Assembly: GCF_963855985.1 (NCBI RefSeq)
Contig: NC_087091.1
Coordinates: forward strand, 14,700,154-14,764,153
DNA from: Ostrinia nubilalis
Taxonomy: Eukaryota > Arthropoda > Insecta > Lepidoptera > Crambidae
Direction: 5' to 3'
DNA length: 64,000 bases
Position numbers and translations under genes: made by a program
Notes under the pieces: generated by a model
Told to the model about the DNA's origin: nothing
Databases searched by the model: none
The model's input: the letters and a program-made list of their open reading frames with translations, nothing else
Shown here: piece after piece, positions 48,701 to 58,192 of the stretch
How positions within the stretch are numbered: the first letter of the stretch is position 1
Layout: every line of letters starts with the position of its first letter

Positions 48701-50673
48701 CGTGTTAAGCTAAATGAGCTTGTGTTACGAGTGGGCTCACCACAATAGTCGAGCAGCGGTGGGATTCGAACCCGCGTTCCTCGGATCTCGAGTCGGCCAC
48801 TCCGAGACTCCGAGTCCAACCCCTTCACCGTTCGGCTATCGTGGCTCTGACATCTTTAACTTTAACATCTTCATACTTAAGAATCATAATCCCATTTCCC
48901 AGCATCCTCGGCGACATAACAGAGAACTTGGACTTCATCTACTTCGCGCTGGTGCTGTGGTCGTGCTACGTGTTCGCGGAGCAACAGGCCATCGCCGTGA
49001 TGATGGTGGTCAAGCGCGGGCTGATCGCTGCCGTGGTCAACATATACATCACGTGTGTCTACGTCATGCTGGCCAGTGGAGTGCTCAGGTAAGAAAAATA
49101 TACACCAAGTTCAGAAAGGGCAGAAAAGTTCTCGAGTGCCGACCACGGGACAGAATTCTACGTCTTCAGGGGCCTGATCGCTGCCGTGGTCAACATATAC
49201 ATCACGTGCGTCTACGTCATGCTGGCCAGTGGAGTGCTCAGGTAAGAAAAATATACACCAAGTTCAGAAAGGGCAGAAAAGTTCTCGAGTGCCGATCACG
49301 GGCCAGAATACTACGTCTTCAGGGGCCTGATCGCTGCCGTGGTCAACATATACATCACGTGCGTCTACGTCATGCTGGCCAGTGGAGTGCTCAGGTAAGG
49401 AAAATATACACCAAGTTCAGAAAGGGCAGAAAAGTTCTCGAGTGCCGACCACGGGCCAGAATACTAAGTCTTCAGGAGCCTGATCGCCGCCGTGGTCAAC
49501 ATATACATCACGTGCGTCTTCGTCATGCTGGCCTGTGGAGTGCTCAGGTAAGAAAATACACCAAGTTCAGAAAGGGCAGATAAGTTCTCGAGTGCCGACC
49601 ACGGGCCAGAATACTACGTCTTCAGGGGCCTGATCGCTGCCGTGGTCAACATATACATCACGTGCGTCTACGTCATGCTGGCCAGTGGAGTGCTCAGGTA
49701 AGAGAAGCAAGGGCCAAGTTTCCGTGTATGCATGCATGAACTGTCGTCATAGGTGAATGACAAACCAAAATATCGAGGAGACACGTCACGTGAAGTTGGC
49801 TTAGTAGGATAATGAGCTTTTTCCTGTATTCCATCTGTACCTGTATCCTACTTAATGGCAAATAAAATGTTTGAGTTTGAGTTTACATTACGTCGCGCGC
49901 GTCGCGTAACTTATGTCGCTCACCTAGGACAACGGGTGACCAACTGGCGAGAGAAACGCATTCCTTGGAGGTGCAAGTTGACTTTTGTGACTGGTACCCA
50001 CTGTCTTTGAACACGTATAAAATTATGAACTGAATAAGAGAGAGACCAACTTGTGAAACTGTGGAGCACGCCAAAAAGTCTTGGTCAAATCCTAGCTAAT
50101 CTAAGGCAGGCCCGGTTACCGCCAAAGCGGAGAGGAGAGATGTGTTTGAATAACCAATCAAGCGAAGAGGTGATGTGGAAATAACGAAATAATGATGTAT
50201 TATTTATTATTCAAACATCTCTTCTCCCTGGTTTAGTGGAAACCGGGTCTAAAATGGACGTTTCTTTCAGATCGTACAAAGGCTACGAAGACTGGCTCTA
50301 CTACGTGACGTACATAACGCACACTCGGTACGCGTCCATCTTCATGCATCGCAGCATCTTCAAACAGCCCCGATTCAACATCCTGCCCTACAATGACCAG
50401 GAAAACTGTACTTCTATCACCAGCCTAATCCAGACTTCATCATCACTGAACACCAACTCTAATGCCAACTGCCGATATGCCAGCGGGAAGGCCTTCCTTA
50501 CTGAGAGGTTCACAGCAAGGAACTATGCTGGTGACATCTATACTTCTGGAGATTTCAACCTCGAATTCAACCTTGGGATTTCTTTCGCGTTTTCAGTCGG
50601 AATAATGGTCCTAAACAAGTTTCTATATTTGATACCTTTGCCCAGTTACATCACAGATAAGTTTAGGGAATAA
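36775..50673 (+). CDS. ABCG5/ABCG8-type half-transporter
   Basis: Thirteen exons: 36775-36828, 39010-39127, 39540-39724, 40894-40956, 41045-41126, 41527-41658, 42542-42682, 43405-43603, 43907-44024, 44119-44212, 44354-44492, 48903-49088, 50271-50673. All boundaries are GT-AG and in phase, giving 637 residues, normal for an ABCG half-transporter. An N-terminal ATPase domain precedes six membrane helices. Walker A is GSKGSGKRA (residues 55-63), Walker B ILLLDEPTWDLDP; IEGYLKSSKVKQVM follows the Q-loop region. ENPLMYYLCLSTVDRRSRER is characteristic of the ABCG8 branch. TM1 is near FTLPLYFLILWLFY; TM5 is GLIAAVV...LASGVL; TM6 is near FAFSVGIMVLNKFLYLI. The last extracellular loop has an NCT sequon. 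ABCG5/8 proteins work as heterodimers in the plasma membrane moving sterols in vertebrates; the insect substrate is uncertain. Signature, Walker A Ser/Thr, Q-loop and H-switch residues are non-canonical. Introns are full of repeats. Confidence 0.93.
37074..38465. mobile_element. 1.39-kb foldback element in ABC gene intron 1
   Basis: Two arms of about 650 bp are inverted copies. The ends are GTCCAGTCAT and ATGACTGGAC, flanked by TA at 37,072-37,073 and 38,466-38,467, so a TA-target family is likely. Each arm carries outer sequence (CACCCTAAAAGTTGTCTCAA; ACCATATGTAGG) and an inner piece of the GCGGTTTAG / GACAGACAGA SINE-like repeat. The arms meet near 37,800. No transposase. Confidence 0.8.
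39949..40087 (+). pseudogene. Partial second copy of ABC gene exon 3
   Basis: Repeats the last 139 bases of exon 3, including its GT donor, about 360 bp downstream. Compared with 39,586-39,724 there are about six changes within the shared part, nearly all at third codon positions; one gives Thr to Ser. It lacks the Walker A half of the exon. The nearest upstream AG (39,944-39,945) would give a 142-nt exon in the wrong frame, so as assembled it is a pseudo-exon. The TE-like segment between them (39,780-39,920) has GGACGCCGTTGGGTTTTATT. Confidence 0.8.
41195..41455 (+). mobile_element. Two LINE 3' tails in ABC gene intron 5
   Basis: Two direct copies, 41,195-41,295 and 41,345-41,455, each read GACGCAGGCCGCTACCAATC-like, then GGGAGGCCTATGTTCAGCAG, TGGACGTCCTATGGCTGAAA and ATGATGATGA. 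Same LINE family as the fold-back pair at 62,755. Confidence 0.7.
41746..41919. mobile_element. Palindromic tRNA-SINE insertion with 11-bp target duplication
   Basis: Two head-to-head copies of a tRNA-derived 3' half (CTGCCTAAGGCGGGAATCGA and complement) with shared tails AAGTTGTTTATTTATAATTTAC form a near-perfect hairpin (41,741-41,885, loop about 25 bases). Identical ACATGAAAGTA repeats flank it at 41,735-41,745 and 41,920-41,930, the mark of LINE-driven insertion. Located in ABC gene intron 6. Confidence 0.75.
42671..42775 (+). repeat. Tandem duplication of exon 7 end and splice donor
   Basis: ATGTATTACTGTGAGTTCCT at the 3' end of ABC exon 7 is repeated about 51 bases downstream (42,723), with CCTATCAGTGCCAGAAAGT after each. 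The second copy offers another intact donor TACT|GTGAGT. Using it would add about 51 nt. Confidence 0.75.
42806..42920. mobile_element. MITE with GTATTCACA ends, copy 2
   Basis: Inverted relative of 5951-6092; shares AAATCGAACGCACAG and GTGCGTCCACGCGCACTGTGA-like interior and the ends CGTATTCACAGC / GTTTGTAAATACG. Lies in ABC gene intron 7. Confidence 0.65.
44640..45360. other. Start of ABC gene intron 11, no recognised element
   Basis: AT-rich intron sequence before the satellite array; a 74-codon ORF at 44,938-45,162 is not supported by any motif. Confidence 0.4.
45372..46195 (+). repeat. 177-bp satellite array in ABC gene intron 11
   Basis: About 4.6 direct units start at AATACTGTCTAAG near 45,372, 45,549, 45,726, 45,904 and 46,082, a period of 177-178 bp. 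Each has GTCTGTAGCTAAAGGTCTAA, AGAAGAATCTTCT, GATGGCAGATGCAGCAGATG and GAGCGTCCCTTCCTCCACCA. Units look more than 95% alike except the last, truncated and diverged one. Confidence 0.9.
46905..47057. mobile_element. Short MITE, CATTACCCCAGCAAAAT ends
   Basis: CATTACCCCAGCAAAATT at the left faces AATTTTGCCAGGGTAATG at the right. A further half-end GTTACCCCAGCAAAATC follows at 47,069, so copies are nested or tandem. In ABC gene intron 11. Confidence 0.55.
47111..47626. mobile_element. Inverted-repeat element in ABC gene intron 11
   Basis: ACTCGACATCAAATAAATCG and CACCT at the left match, inverted, AGGTGCGGTTTATTTGATGT and TGAGT at the right. It appears to split an older repeat, because ACAAATTTTGCTATTCGTGG (46,951) recurs as ACGAATTTTGCTATTAGTGG (47,638) in direct orientation. 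Confidence 0.55.
47800..47880 (-). repeat. SINE tail fragment
   Basis: AAAACACCCAGACCAATACA and AACAAATATGTATG match the SINE tail at 4580-4625, reverse orientation; the tRNA-like head is missing. Confidence 0.6.
48430..48625 (+). mobile_element. LINE remnant in ABC gene intron 11
   Basis: Decayed equivalent of LKVAQRAMERAMLGVSLRDR and RNEEIRR (here CCTTAAGGCCACCCAAAGGC and on) ending with GGTTAAAACGAACGA. Same family as 14,170-14,580. Confidence 0.6.
48690..48850 (-). repeat. tRNA-derived SINE just upstream of ABC exon 12
   Basis: Minus strand has GAGCCACGATAGCCGAACGG, an A-box-like start, then CGCGGGTTCGAATCCCACC (B box) and a tail through CACGAGGGGCTAACGGGAC. The tRNA-like 5' end lies about 52 bp before the exon 12 splice acceptor. 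Confidence 0.7.
49089..49697 (+). repeat. Tandem 72-nt exon cassettes encoding ABC transporter TM5
   Basis: Four copies (49170-49241, 49323-49394, 49476-49547, 49626-49697) repeat the last 72 nt of exon 12 (49017-49088). Spacing is 153, 153, 153 and 150 bp. Each is preceded by GTCTTCAG and followed by GTAAG, so it has its own acceptor and donor. Each is 24 codons, begins and ends in the same phase as exon 12, and encodes RGLIAAVV...LASGVL, i.e. helix TM5. The intervening 78-81 nt are near the minimum insect intron size. The third cassette encodes Ser for Gly at its second codon, Phe for Tyr and Cys for Ser. Unspliced read-through from exon 12 meets TAA at once. Whether any cassette is used in mRNA cannot be told from sequence. 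Confidence 0.9.
50105..50251. mobile_element. MITE just before ABC exon 13
   Basis: CCCGGTTACCGCCAAAGCGG, GAGGAGAGATGTGTTTGAAT faces ATTCAAACATCTCTTCTCCC, TGGTTTAGTGGAAACCGGGT. Ends 19 bp before the exon 13 acceptor. A related copy is at 53,330-53,440. Confidence 0.65.
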
Positions 50674-50878
50674 TTTACTTTAGTCTTTATAAAGTTCAAA
50701 TAGTGCTATCAAATTTAAAATGTATAGTCGGCAGCAAACCAACTTTCAGTAAAATTAAAATATCATTTTTGGTATCAATTATTTTGATAGATCGGCTTGC
50801 AGGCGACCGTATCCCGTATGTGTGTGTATAATAGAAATTATAATTTTAATTATTATAAAAAAATGTTTTATAATAACT

Positions 50879-50987
50879 AATAAATAAGTGTTTGATAAAT
50901 TAAAGAATTTGATAGCGTTAAAAATTTATTTAACATCATTTATTACAATATCAGTTTGTATAAAACGAAATGATGCTCATTAATAAA
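50879..50987 (+). terminator. Polyadenylation signals of the ABC transporter gene
   Basis: AATAAA at 50,879-50,884 and again at 50,982-50,987, about 205 and 310 bases after the stop codon. Either would give an ordinary 3' UTR length. Confidence 0.45.
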
Positions 50988-52337
50988 TTGTGATTAAATA
51001 ACAGCAGTAAAATGTGTTAGATAAATAAATAAGTATGTATACCTATTTCAATTTCTGCTTTTGAATGCGTAACCCTAGCCTGAGAAAAATTGAGCCTCGA
51101 GGTACAGTCAAACACCACATCTATCTGCCACAAAATGTTAAACCTTAATTGATTTTAAACCTAATTGAAACGACATACGGTTCCAAATTCATCGGGGAAG
51201 GTAGATGTGCTGTCACCTGTACCAAATTCAAGACATAATAAGGCGATTATGAGTCTTTTCATATTTTTTGGAAAAATTATACTTGAGACACATCTCTTAA
51301 ACTACACAACCTTTACTTTAAAACAAAACGGTCATTGAGATGAAACAACACTGTTTTGGCGAATTTTTTTGCAATATAAATGTAATACCTAGTTTTTTTT
51401 AAATATGGGGTCAGTTTAAATTACTATCGACTACCTCAATAAAATTGCACTTGTCATTCCTTTGATTTCTGACTGAGCTTTTTAGATTAGCGTTTTTCGA
51501 GCTCTGGAACGAGTACCAGTGAGTACTTAAAAATAATTAGCGATCCCTTATAGCATCTTCAGCGGATTACACTTATCAACATACTTAATATCGTAAGGAA
51601 CGATACCCATTGACCGGCGCGCGTCGGAGAGCACTTACACGGCCGTAAAGAAAATAGTATTTTACTAACAGTTCTTAGAGTCGTAATTGCTTACAACTGA
51701 TTAACTGACATTTCAATCCGAAATCCGGAAAAACGCGAGCATGCGTTGGAAGCCGGTGGGCTCCGAGCGTATTCCAGCGGATACGCGCTCCGACGCGCAC
51801 ATTCCACCGCATTTTTGGCCGAACGGACGCTGCACCGACTCGCGCCGGTCTATGTGAATCCTGCCTTAGAGTTCATGTAAGCGAGTTTTGAACAAGACAA
51901 GGGATTGAGCTTCATCACAACTTACACTAATCTTTTAATACGTGCGATTTGCACCAAATATAAAAGTAACCACCCGAAAAAACGCTAATCCGAACAAGCC
52001 CTAAAACTGTCTTCATTATGCAAACTGGCCATAACTGGTATTTATATTCCAATCTTTAATTTGAATCAGTACATTGTCATTCTGGGCTCTTGAAAATCGC
52101 TGTTTTACCAAGTCACAATGGCGCCACAACTACATTGCGCCAAAATGTAGCAACAATATGTTTGCAGCCATAGTGTCCCGGTGAAATAAAGACCATAGAG
52201 CTGTAGAGTCTGCGCCAAGAGACTCCGGTAATTTTATTAATAAATCATGATTTAAATCAACTCAATCAAATAGTTTTTAGTATCCAGCATTACTACACAT
52301 AAAATCACAGAGATATTTACTCATCACATAGACAAGA
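50988..52337. other. Intergenic region between ABC transporter and NF-YB
   Basis: Non-coding. GGTACAGTCAAACACCACAT and GGTAGATGTGCTGTCACCTG (51,107-51,222) look like diverged inverted ends. A GC-rich, transposon-like patch lies at 51,730-51,860. No gene. Confidence 0.4.
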
Positions 52338-52750
52338 TATACAGGTTTTCCCAAAAACACTTAATAATATGCAATAAAAAATTTGAATTTGAATTTGAAA
52401 AGTAGTGTCAAGCCGCAGCTCAGAGGTAGAGCATCACTAGGGCTATCCAAATCACCCCCATGTATGTTCCGCGATTTTTGATAGTTTCCGAGTTATGATT
52501 GCTTTAAATTTCTGTGCTTAGGCACTTTTTTGGTCACTGTGACGGATTTTTTTATTATTATTAGATGAATACTAGTCCTAACTGATTCAGACGTATTTAC
52601 ATCCCTACCACGAATGTAACTAAAATCCTCAATGTTGTAAAAAAAAACATATCTCCAAAACTATCAAAAGTTACGGTGATTTGGGTCGCCCTTATGATGC
52701 TCTACCTCTGGGCTTCGGCTTAACACTACTTTTTGGGACATCCTGTATAT
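52338..52750. mobile_element. TIR element downstream of NF-YB
   Basis: The left ATATACAGG...CCCAAAA and AAAGTAGTGTCAAGCCGCAG, CTCAGAGGTAGAGCATCA face the right TGATGCTCTACCTCTGGGCT, TCGGCTTAACACTACTTTTT, GGGACATCCTGTATAT. A 35-base insert with repeated AATTTG interrupts the left repeat only (about 52,362-52,398). TATA at both edges is consistent with a TA target. Confidence 0.65.
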
Positions 52751-52875
52751 TGTGTCAATGTTATTGGCGCGTTATACAATAACGTCGGCACTGGTGTCCT
52801 GATGATATTCATGTCAATTTACTGACTCAATAAAAACTGGACTTAACCCCTCGTAAGGCATAGCAGGCTAACATT

Positions 52876-52881
52876 TTTATT
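52876..52881 (-). terminator. Candidate NF-YB polyadenylation signal
   Basis: AATAAA on the minus strand, about 100 bases past the NF-YB stop codon. Confidence 0.35.
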
Positions 52882-52980
52882 GTCTCGACCTTAAGACAAG
52901 TGTGGTAAGGTTAAAAATATGCTAGCTACATGTTCCTGCTGCCTTACTTGTACAAACGTGATCCATTAGGCGATTCTCAC

Positions 52981-55100
52981 TTACGTGATTGTGAAGTCTT
53001 CAATTACTTTAGGATAGGTATATATTACCGTGGCTTCTGATTGCGAGTCATTGTCATTGTCCATTGGAACACAGGACGCTCCGTCCCCTGGAAGTAAAAT
53101 AAATAAATATTTCAGGTCGATACATTAATAGCAGAGTAAGTACAAATGAGTAGGTCATCTTCATAGAAACGCATGTGAGCGCGCCGCATACGTATATTGG
53201 CGCGCTCACATTCAAACCGCGCTCGGTGCGTTTCTATGAAGATGACCTACTCATTTGTATTTACTCTGTTAATAGTGACTAGCGCATTTTGCACTCACCA
53301 GTTGGCGCCACTAGCGAGTAAGATACGCTTCCCACCGAAGTGGAGAAGAGAGGAGACGAAAAGAGATAAATTTTGATTGAATAACCATTTAGATTTCCAT
53401 GGAAATCTGGAAATAATGAAATCCGGGCCTAAAGTCTTATCACTAGCTAGTGGCTGAGGCCACAACTGAGGCTGAGACAGTGGCGCCAAATGGGGAGCGC
53501 AAATACGGAGGAATATCGAATTAAGGTCCTGTTACTCGCTAGGCACGCGACTAGTGAGCGCAAATACGGTAGGTCTCATAAATGGCTGAAATACTTCTTA
53601 CAGCTAACGAGAAAGACTAGCTCTATCAGGTAAGGAAGAGCCTACATGATTTTGGACTAATTGATTCAAGTCGTGTTGTTTTTTTTTGTTGTGGGCAGGG
53701 AATGGGTTAACTCAAAACAAGCAGATTTGTAAACAATAGTTGTAAAAGGTAATAGAGCTGGAAACTTACCTCCGTATACCACAATTTTATTCATTTTATT
53801 GATAGTCACCTGAAAAATAAGAGAATTGTGTGGATGAATGGAACAATAAAACAGGTTCTGAACAATGTTTTAGCAATATGAATATACCTTTAGAATTCTA
53901 TTTTTAATACAAACGTGTGAGCAAGAAACCATGCAAGTTTTACAATAGGTACATCATTATTCTTAAATTTTATGATTACTCCAATTTTATTATTAAACAA
54001 CTTAGCTACTATACTTACAGGAGATAGGGCAGTTTCTCTAAATTTCTTAAGGTATAACTTTAACGGTTCAACATAGTTATCAAATCCGAGAGCATTCATG
54101 GCGAAGAGAACATCTTCACCGTTAATGGTTTTTCTTTTTTCTACTTGGCATCTGTCACTGGCTTCGCTGGTCACGAATGAGATGAATTCTGATATGCATT
54201 CTTGGACACACTCTCTTGCATCCTTGGCGATCTGTGTGGACAAATAACGGTAAGTAAATATAACTTACTAGCGGCCGCCCGCGACTTCGTACGCGTGAAT
54301 CCCGTTTTTCCCGCTAATTCCCGTTCCCGTGGGAATTTCGGGAATTCCTTTCTTAGTGCACCTCTACGGTACCTAAGCTACGTCCCTTCCAAATTTCAAG
54401 TGCCTACGTTTAGCCGTTTAGGCTGTGCGTTGATCTGTCAGTCAGTCAGTCAGTTTCTCCTTTTATATATTTAGATTTGAAAAATTCTTATTGGATGTTA
54501 TTTCTTCCAAGATACACACATAGATAAAAAAAACTGTCAATTGTTACTTTTGGCTGTTATCATGAAATTGAAATGATCAAAGATAAAGAATTAGTTTTTT
54601 TTTAATCCAAAATAGCAGTTACAAATTATTAAAATGCAACACAATAGCTCAGACACCAGACACTAATCTAAAAAGGCATCAGTGCAGTGATTTGTTGTAC
54701 TCAGGCTTCAAGAACAGTAGCAGGCTTAATCTATGCTGAAGTGTTGTTTGTGAACATTGTTTTAGAATAAAATCCCTTAAATATTGAATACTAGTTTAGT
54801 ACCTTTCCATTAGGAGGTATTGCCCTCTTCATAATTTTAACAATATTAGCTATGGGCAGAAAACGATCTTGCTCTCTCAATGGGGCAAGTTTTCCTCCAC
54901 AATTTGAATCCGAATTGTTTTCTTCTTCTGCAAAAAAATGAAAATAAATAAGGTTAATTAACTCTTACTTTAGACCACCATGTACACTTTAATACGCTGT
55001 TTATAAACAACTTGCCCAATACATCATCAGCGTTAACGACATAAGTTTCTTCTAAGAAGCCGCTGCTGACCAGATCGGTGCCAATTTCGTCGTTTTCCAT
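52981..55100 (-). CDS. Nf-YB: Nuclear transcription factor Y subunit beta
   Basis: Five exons, read right to left: 55100-55016, 54927-54803, 54231-54019, 53809-53770, 53087-52981; 570 nt, 189 residues, stop TAA at 52,983-52,981. NF-YB is the H2B-like histone-fold subunit that pairs with NF-YC and recruits NF-YA to CCAAT boxes in promoters, in the nucleus. The conserved core runs from [20 protein letters not shown] (about residue 46) through [48 protein letters not shown] and [14 protein letters not shown] (to about 136). The N-terminus is short and acidic. The C-terminus ([19 protein letters not shown]) is polar and less conserved. Exon 1 joins exon 2 in frame only through a GC donor (TTGG|GCAAGT). 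Divergent from XRN1. Confidence 0.93.
53129..53271. repeat. Near-perfect palindrome in NF-YB intron 4
   Basis: CAGAGTAAGTACAAATGAGT, AGGTCATCTTCATAGAAACG faces CGTTTCTATGAAGATGACCT, ACTCATTTGTATTTACTCTG. The central part is GC-rich with GAGCGCGCC / GGCGCGCTC. Probably a MITE; arms near 50-60 bp. Confidence 0.75.
53330..53440. repeat. MITE relative of 50,105-50,251, in NF-YB intron 4
   Basis: Shares GTGGAGAAGAGAGGAGACGA, TTGAATAACCA, GGAAATAATGAAA and CCGGGCCTAAA with the copy next to ABC exon 13; the left end is degraded. Confidence 0.55.
54266..54476 (+). repeat. CGGCCGCCCGCGACTTCG-type SINE-like repeat, NF-YB intron 2
   Basis: Starts TACTAGCGGCCGCCCGCGAC, then CCCGCTAATTCCCGTTCCCG, one core unit only, CAGTCAGTCAGTCAGT and the end TATATTTAGAT. 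Shorter subfamily without the 135-bp tandem core. Confidence 0.7.
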
Positions 55101-55959
55101 TATTTATCATCAATATTGTAAAACTTTTAGGTTATGTTTTCAGATCCTTTGTAAAATGTGTACCAGTTATTCTTTGCTACAGTAAGATGTACAAAAGCAC
55201 TGTATTACAACAATGAGTGCAAAATTATATCACAATTTTCGAGAAAATAGTATTTTTGTTTATTTACAATTTACAAACACAACGCAATGCAACTCCAACC
55301 AACCAAATCAATCGATTTCGGAATAGTGATGTTCGTTTATACAAACGCCATTTTATTGGATTATGATTTAAGAAAAAATATTTTTTCTCATATTAAGAAT
55401 TTCATTCATTTGAAAATTAAAAACATTCTCGATTATTTTGGATTTTACGTGAAAATATGTGCTTTGGTAAAAAGTTTTTGGAGTAATAATACCGATAAAG
55501 CATTAAGATTCCGTGTAGTGATTCTAATTTGACTTTGTAGACAATCTTTAATTAGAAATTCAAAACAGAACGTTGTTTTTTGTTTCACTTAATAATTTTT
55601 GTTATTCTTTTTTATTTTGCTAAATATTTAATTTTTTGTTATTTTATTTAATCGTAATCGAGTAATAACTGATGTTTGCTCATCTGTCTGTCTGTCTGTT
55701 ACACATCACTAAAAATTTACGTTTCGAGAATGTAGGTTGTTGGAACATTTAATTCTTTTTTATCCGATATTTTCCAATCGGCCGACTAATTTAATAAATG
55801 GATCCATAAAATTAAATACCTGCACTCATTAATTTCAATGCAGAACATAAACTAACGTTTTGTGATAAGGTTATACGAGATTTAGGGGTCACCGATTGGC
55901 AAACCTTTGCCAATAATAATCTTTCAGTTTTGCAAATAATTTGCTGACTATCATACAAA
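55101..55959. promoter_or_regulatory. Shared upstream region of NF-YB and XRN1
   Basis: The 859 bp between the two divergent start codons must contain both 5' UTRs and promoters unless upstream exons were missed. No TATA box or precise initiator could be assigned. An open frame at 55,287-55,532 (81 codons) is AT-rich with no motif and is not called. A short CTGTCTGTCTGTCTGT run lies at 55,684. Confidence 0.5.
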
Positions 55960-58151
55960 ATGGGTGTACCAAAGTTCTTCAGGTACACGAGTGAGCGATA
56001 TCCGTGCCTCAATGAGCTCGTGAAACAATATCAGGTAAGTTATCTTATTTCAACTTAAATCTTGAGTACTCCATATTTTCCAGTTTTCCTTAATTTTGTA
56101 CACAACAATTTTCAGAGATAAATCTTATTCAGATAATTCCATTTCAGGAATCTTCTCATTTCAGTAAATTATACAAAAGTAATAATTCATCCTTCACTCT
56201 ATGCCTTCACTTGAAAACCTTTTGATTTCACAACAAATTATTAATTGATGAAACCATTGGCAGCATTAATTCTGATTATATAATATCATTTAGGTATCTA
56301 TTATAGTAAAAGGTTTAAAGTCACAACTCAGAAATTCCAGTTTTACAATAATAATACAAACATAATTTTTTGCTCATACTATAGTAGGTATTATATCAAC
56401 ACATTTTTGCATAGATACCAGAATTCGACAACATGTATCTGGACATGAACGGAATCATCCACAACTGCTCCCACCCGGATGACTCCAACCCGCACTTCCG
56501 GATAACCGAAGAAAAGATATTCCAGGATATATTCCACTATCTCAGTATTCTCTTTCAAATCATCAAGCCAAAGAAACTGTTCTTCATGGCCATTGATGGT
56601 GTCGCTCCCAGAGCTAAGATGAACCAACAGAGAGGCAGAAGGTAAGTTAGCAATTAAATATTTGTAAAATGGCCTTTACACTTACAATTCATATTAGATC
56701 CAATTCTCTTTTATGTAGGTCTGCTGTTAATCTTCATTTCATATATTTGATTTTGGTTGACATGTCCGAAGCTTTACTTATTGATTGTGCAGCCTCAGTC
56801 AGTTTTCATTAAAAGACTTGGTAAAGAAATAGTTATTAATGGCTTTTTTTTTTCAGATTTAGGTCAGCCAGAGAAGCAGAACAATTGGAAGAAAATGCCA
56901 AAGCCAAAGGTAAACAACAAAAATAAATTTAAATGAATCATAATAATATAACTAGATTCTAATTAGAATAATTGAGAAAATACATTATTAAAAAACTGAA
57001 ACATTTTATTTTTATTTTAGGAGAAGTATTGCCAACGGAGAAACGTTTTGACAGTAACTGCATCACTCCTGGCACGGTATTCATGGCTCGGCTACATGAG
57101 CAGCTAAGATTCTTCGTAAAAGAGAAGATGTCCACTGACCCGCTGTGGTCTAAAGTGAAAGTCATACTTTCTGGCCATGAGGTAAGACATTTCATATTCT
57201 CGTAATACAGAAGTGAGTTATTTCCCAAATTGTTGTGTTTATAGTTGTAAGGGCGCCTTCAAATTAGAAGTATGGTGCTAATTTACATATTGTCACTGTT
57301 GCAAATTCGTGTTCACAACTGTTGAACTAAATTAGTGGCCACATGTTAATTATTGAAGCTCTACAGATGCGTTGCTGCAGCGCTTCTATTCAATTCAATT
57401 TAAATGACTAGTTATGAACTTTTTTGGCAATAAGCAAATAGCAAGTGAGTGATCGTAGTCGTAGGTCCAATTCCCATCTGAGGCTATATTCGTTCAAGTT
57501 TGAAAGGTTTTTTTGTCTATTATTTTAATTTTTAATGCTTTTTTATAACAAAAATTTTAAACCGTTTGAATTTAATAAAGCCTCTTTCCCCAGACGCCAG
57601 GCGAAGGCGAGCACAAGATAATGGACTACATCCGATGGTCGCGCTCGCAGCCAGGCTACGATCCTAATACTCGGCACTGCCTGTACGGGCTGGATGCGGA
57701 TTTAATCATGCTGGGCATGTGCACGCATGAGCCGCACTTCGCGCTGCTTAGGGAGGAGGTAAGAAGACACTTTAGTGACGAAATGCCACATTTATTCATT
57801 ACTAGCGGCCGCCCGCGACTTCGTACGCGTGGATCCCGTTTTACCCCCTTCATCTATCTTACGCGGTTTAGATTTCTTCATACAAATGTTTTTTCCCGCT
57901 AACTCCCGTTCCCGTTGGAATTTCGCAATATCCTGTTGTAACTAAGCTTTAAGTTTACTAAGGTACCTGCTTGCCAAATTTCAAGCGTCTAACTTAAGCG
58001 GTTTAGATTTTTCATACAAAAGGATTTTCCCGCTAATGCCCGTTCCCGTGGGAATTCCTAAGTATCCTATAACCTGCCCAGGAGTATGAAGAATAATTGT
58101 ACCAAGTTTCGTTAAAATCCGTCGAGTAGTTTTTGTTTCTATAAGGAACAT

Positions 58152-58192
<41 letters not shown>

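Noticed and set aside
48714..49583. 289-codon open frame over the ABC exon 12 region
   Set aside because: It stays open only because the repeat period (153) is a multiple of 3. It is out of frame with the ABC transporter, begins in a SINE and yields a repetitive Arg/His-rich product.
55287..55532. 81-codon ORF between NF-YB and XRN1
   Set aside because: AT-rich, hydrophobic by composition, and lies in the presumed shared promoter.
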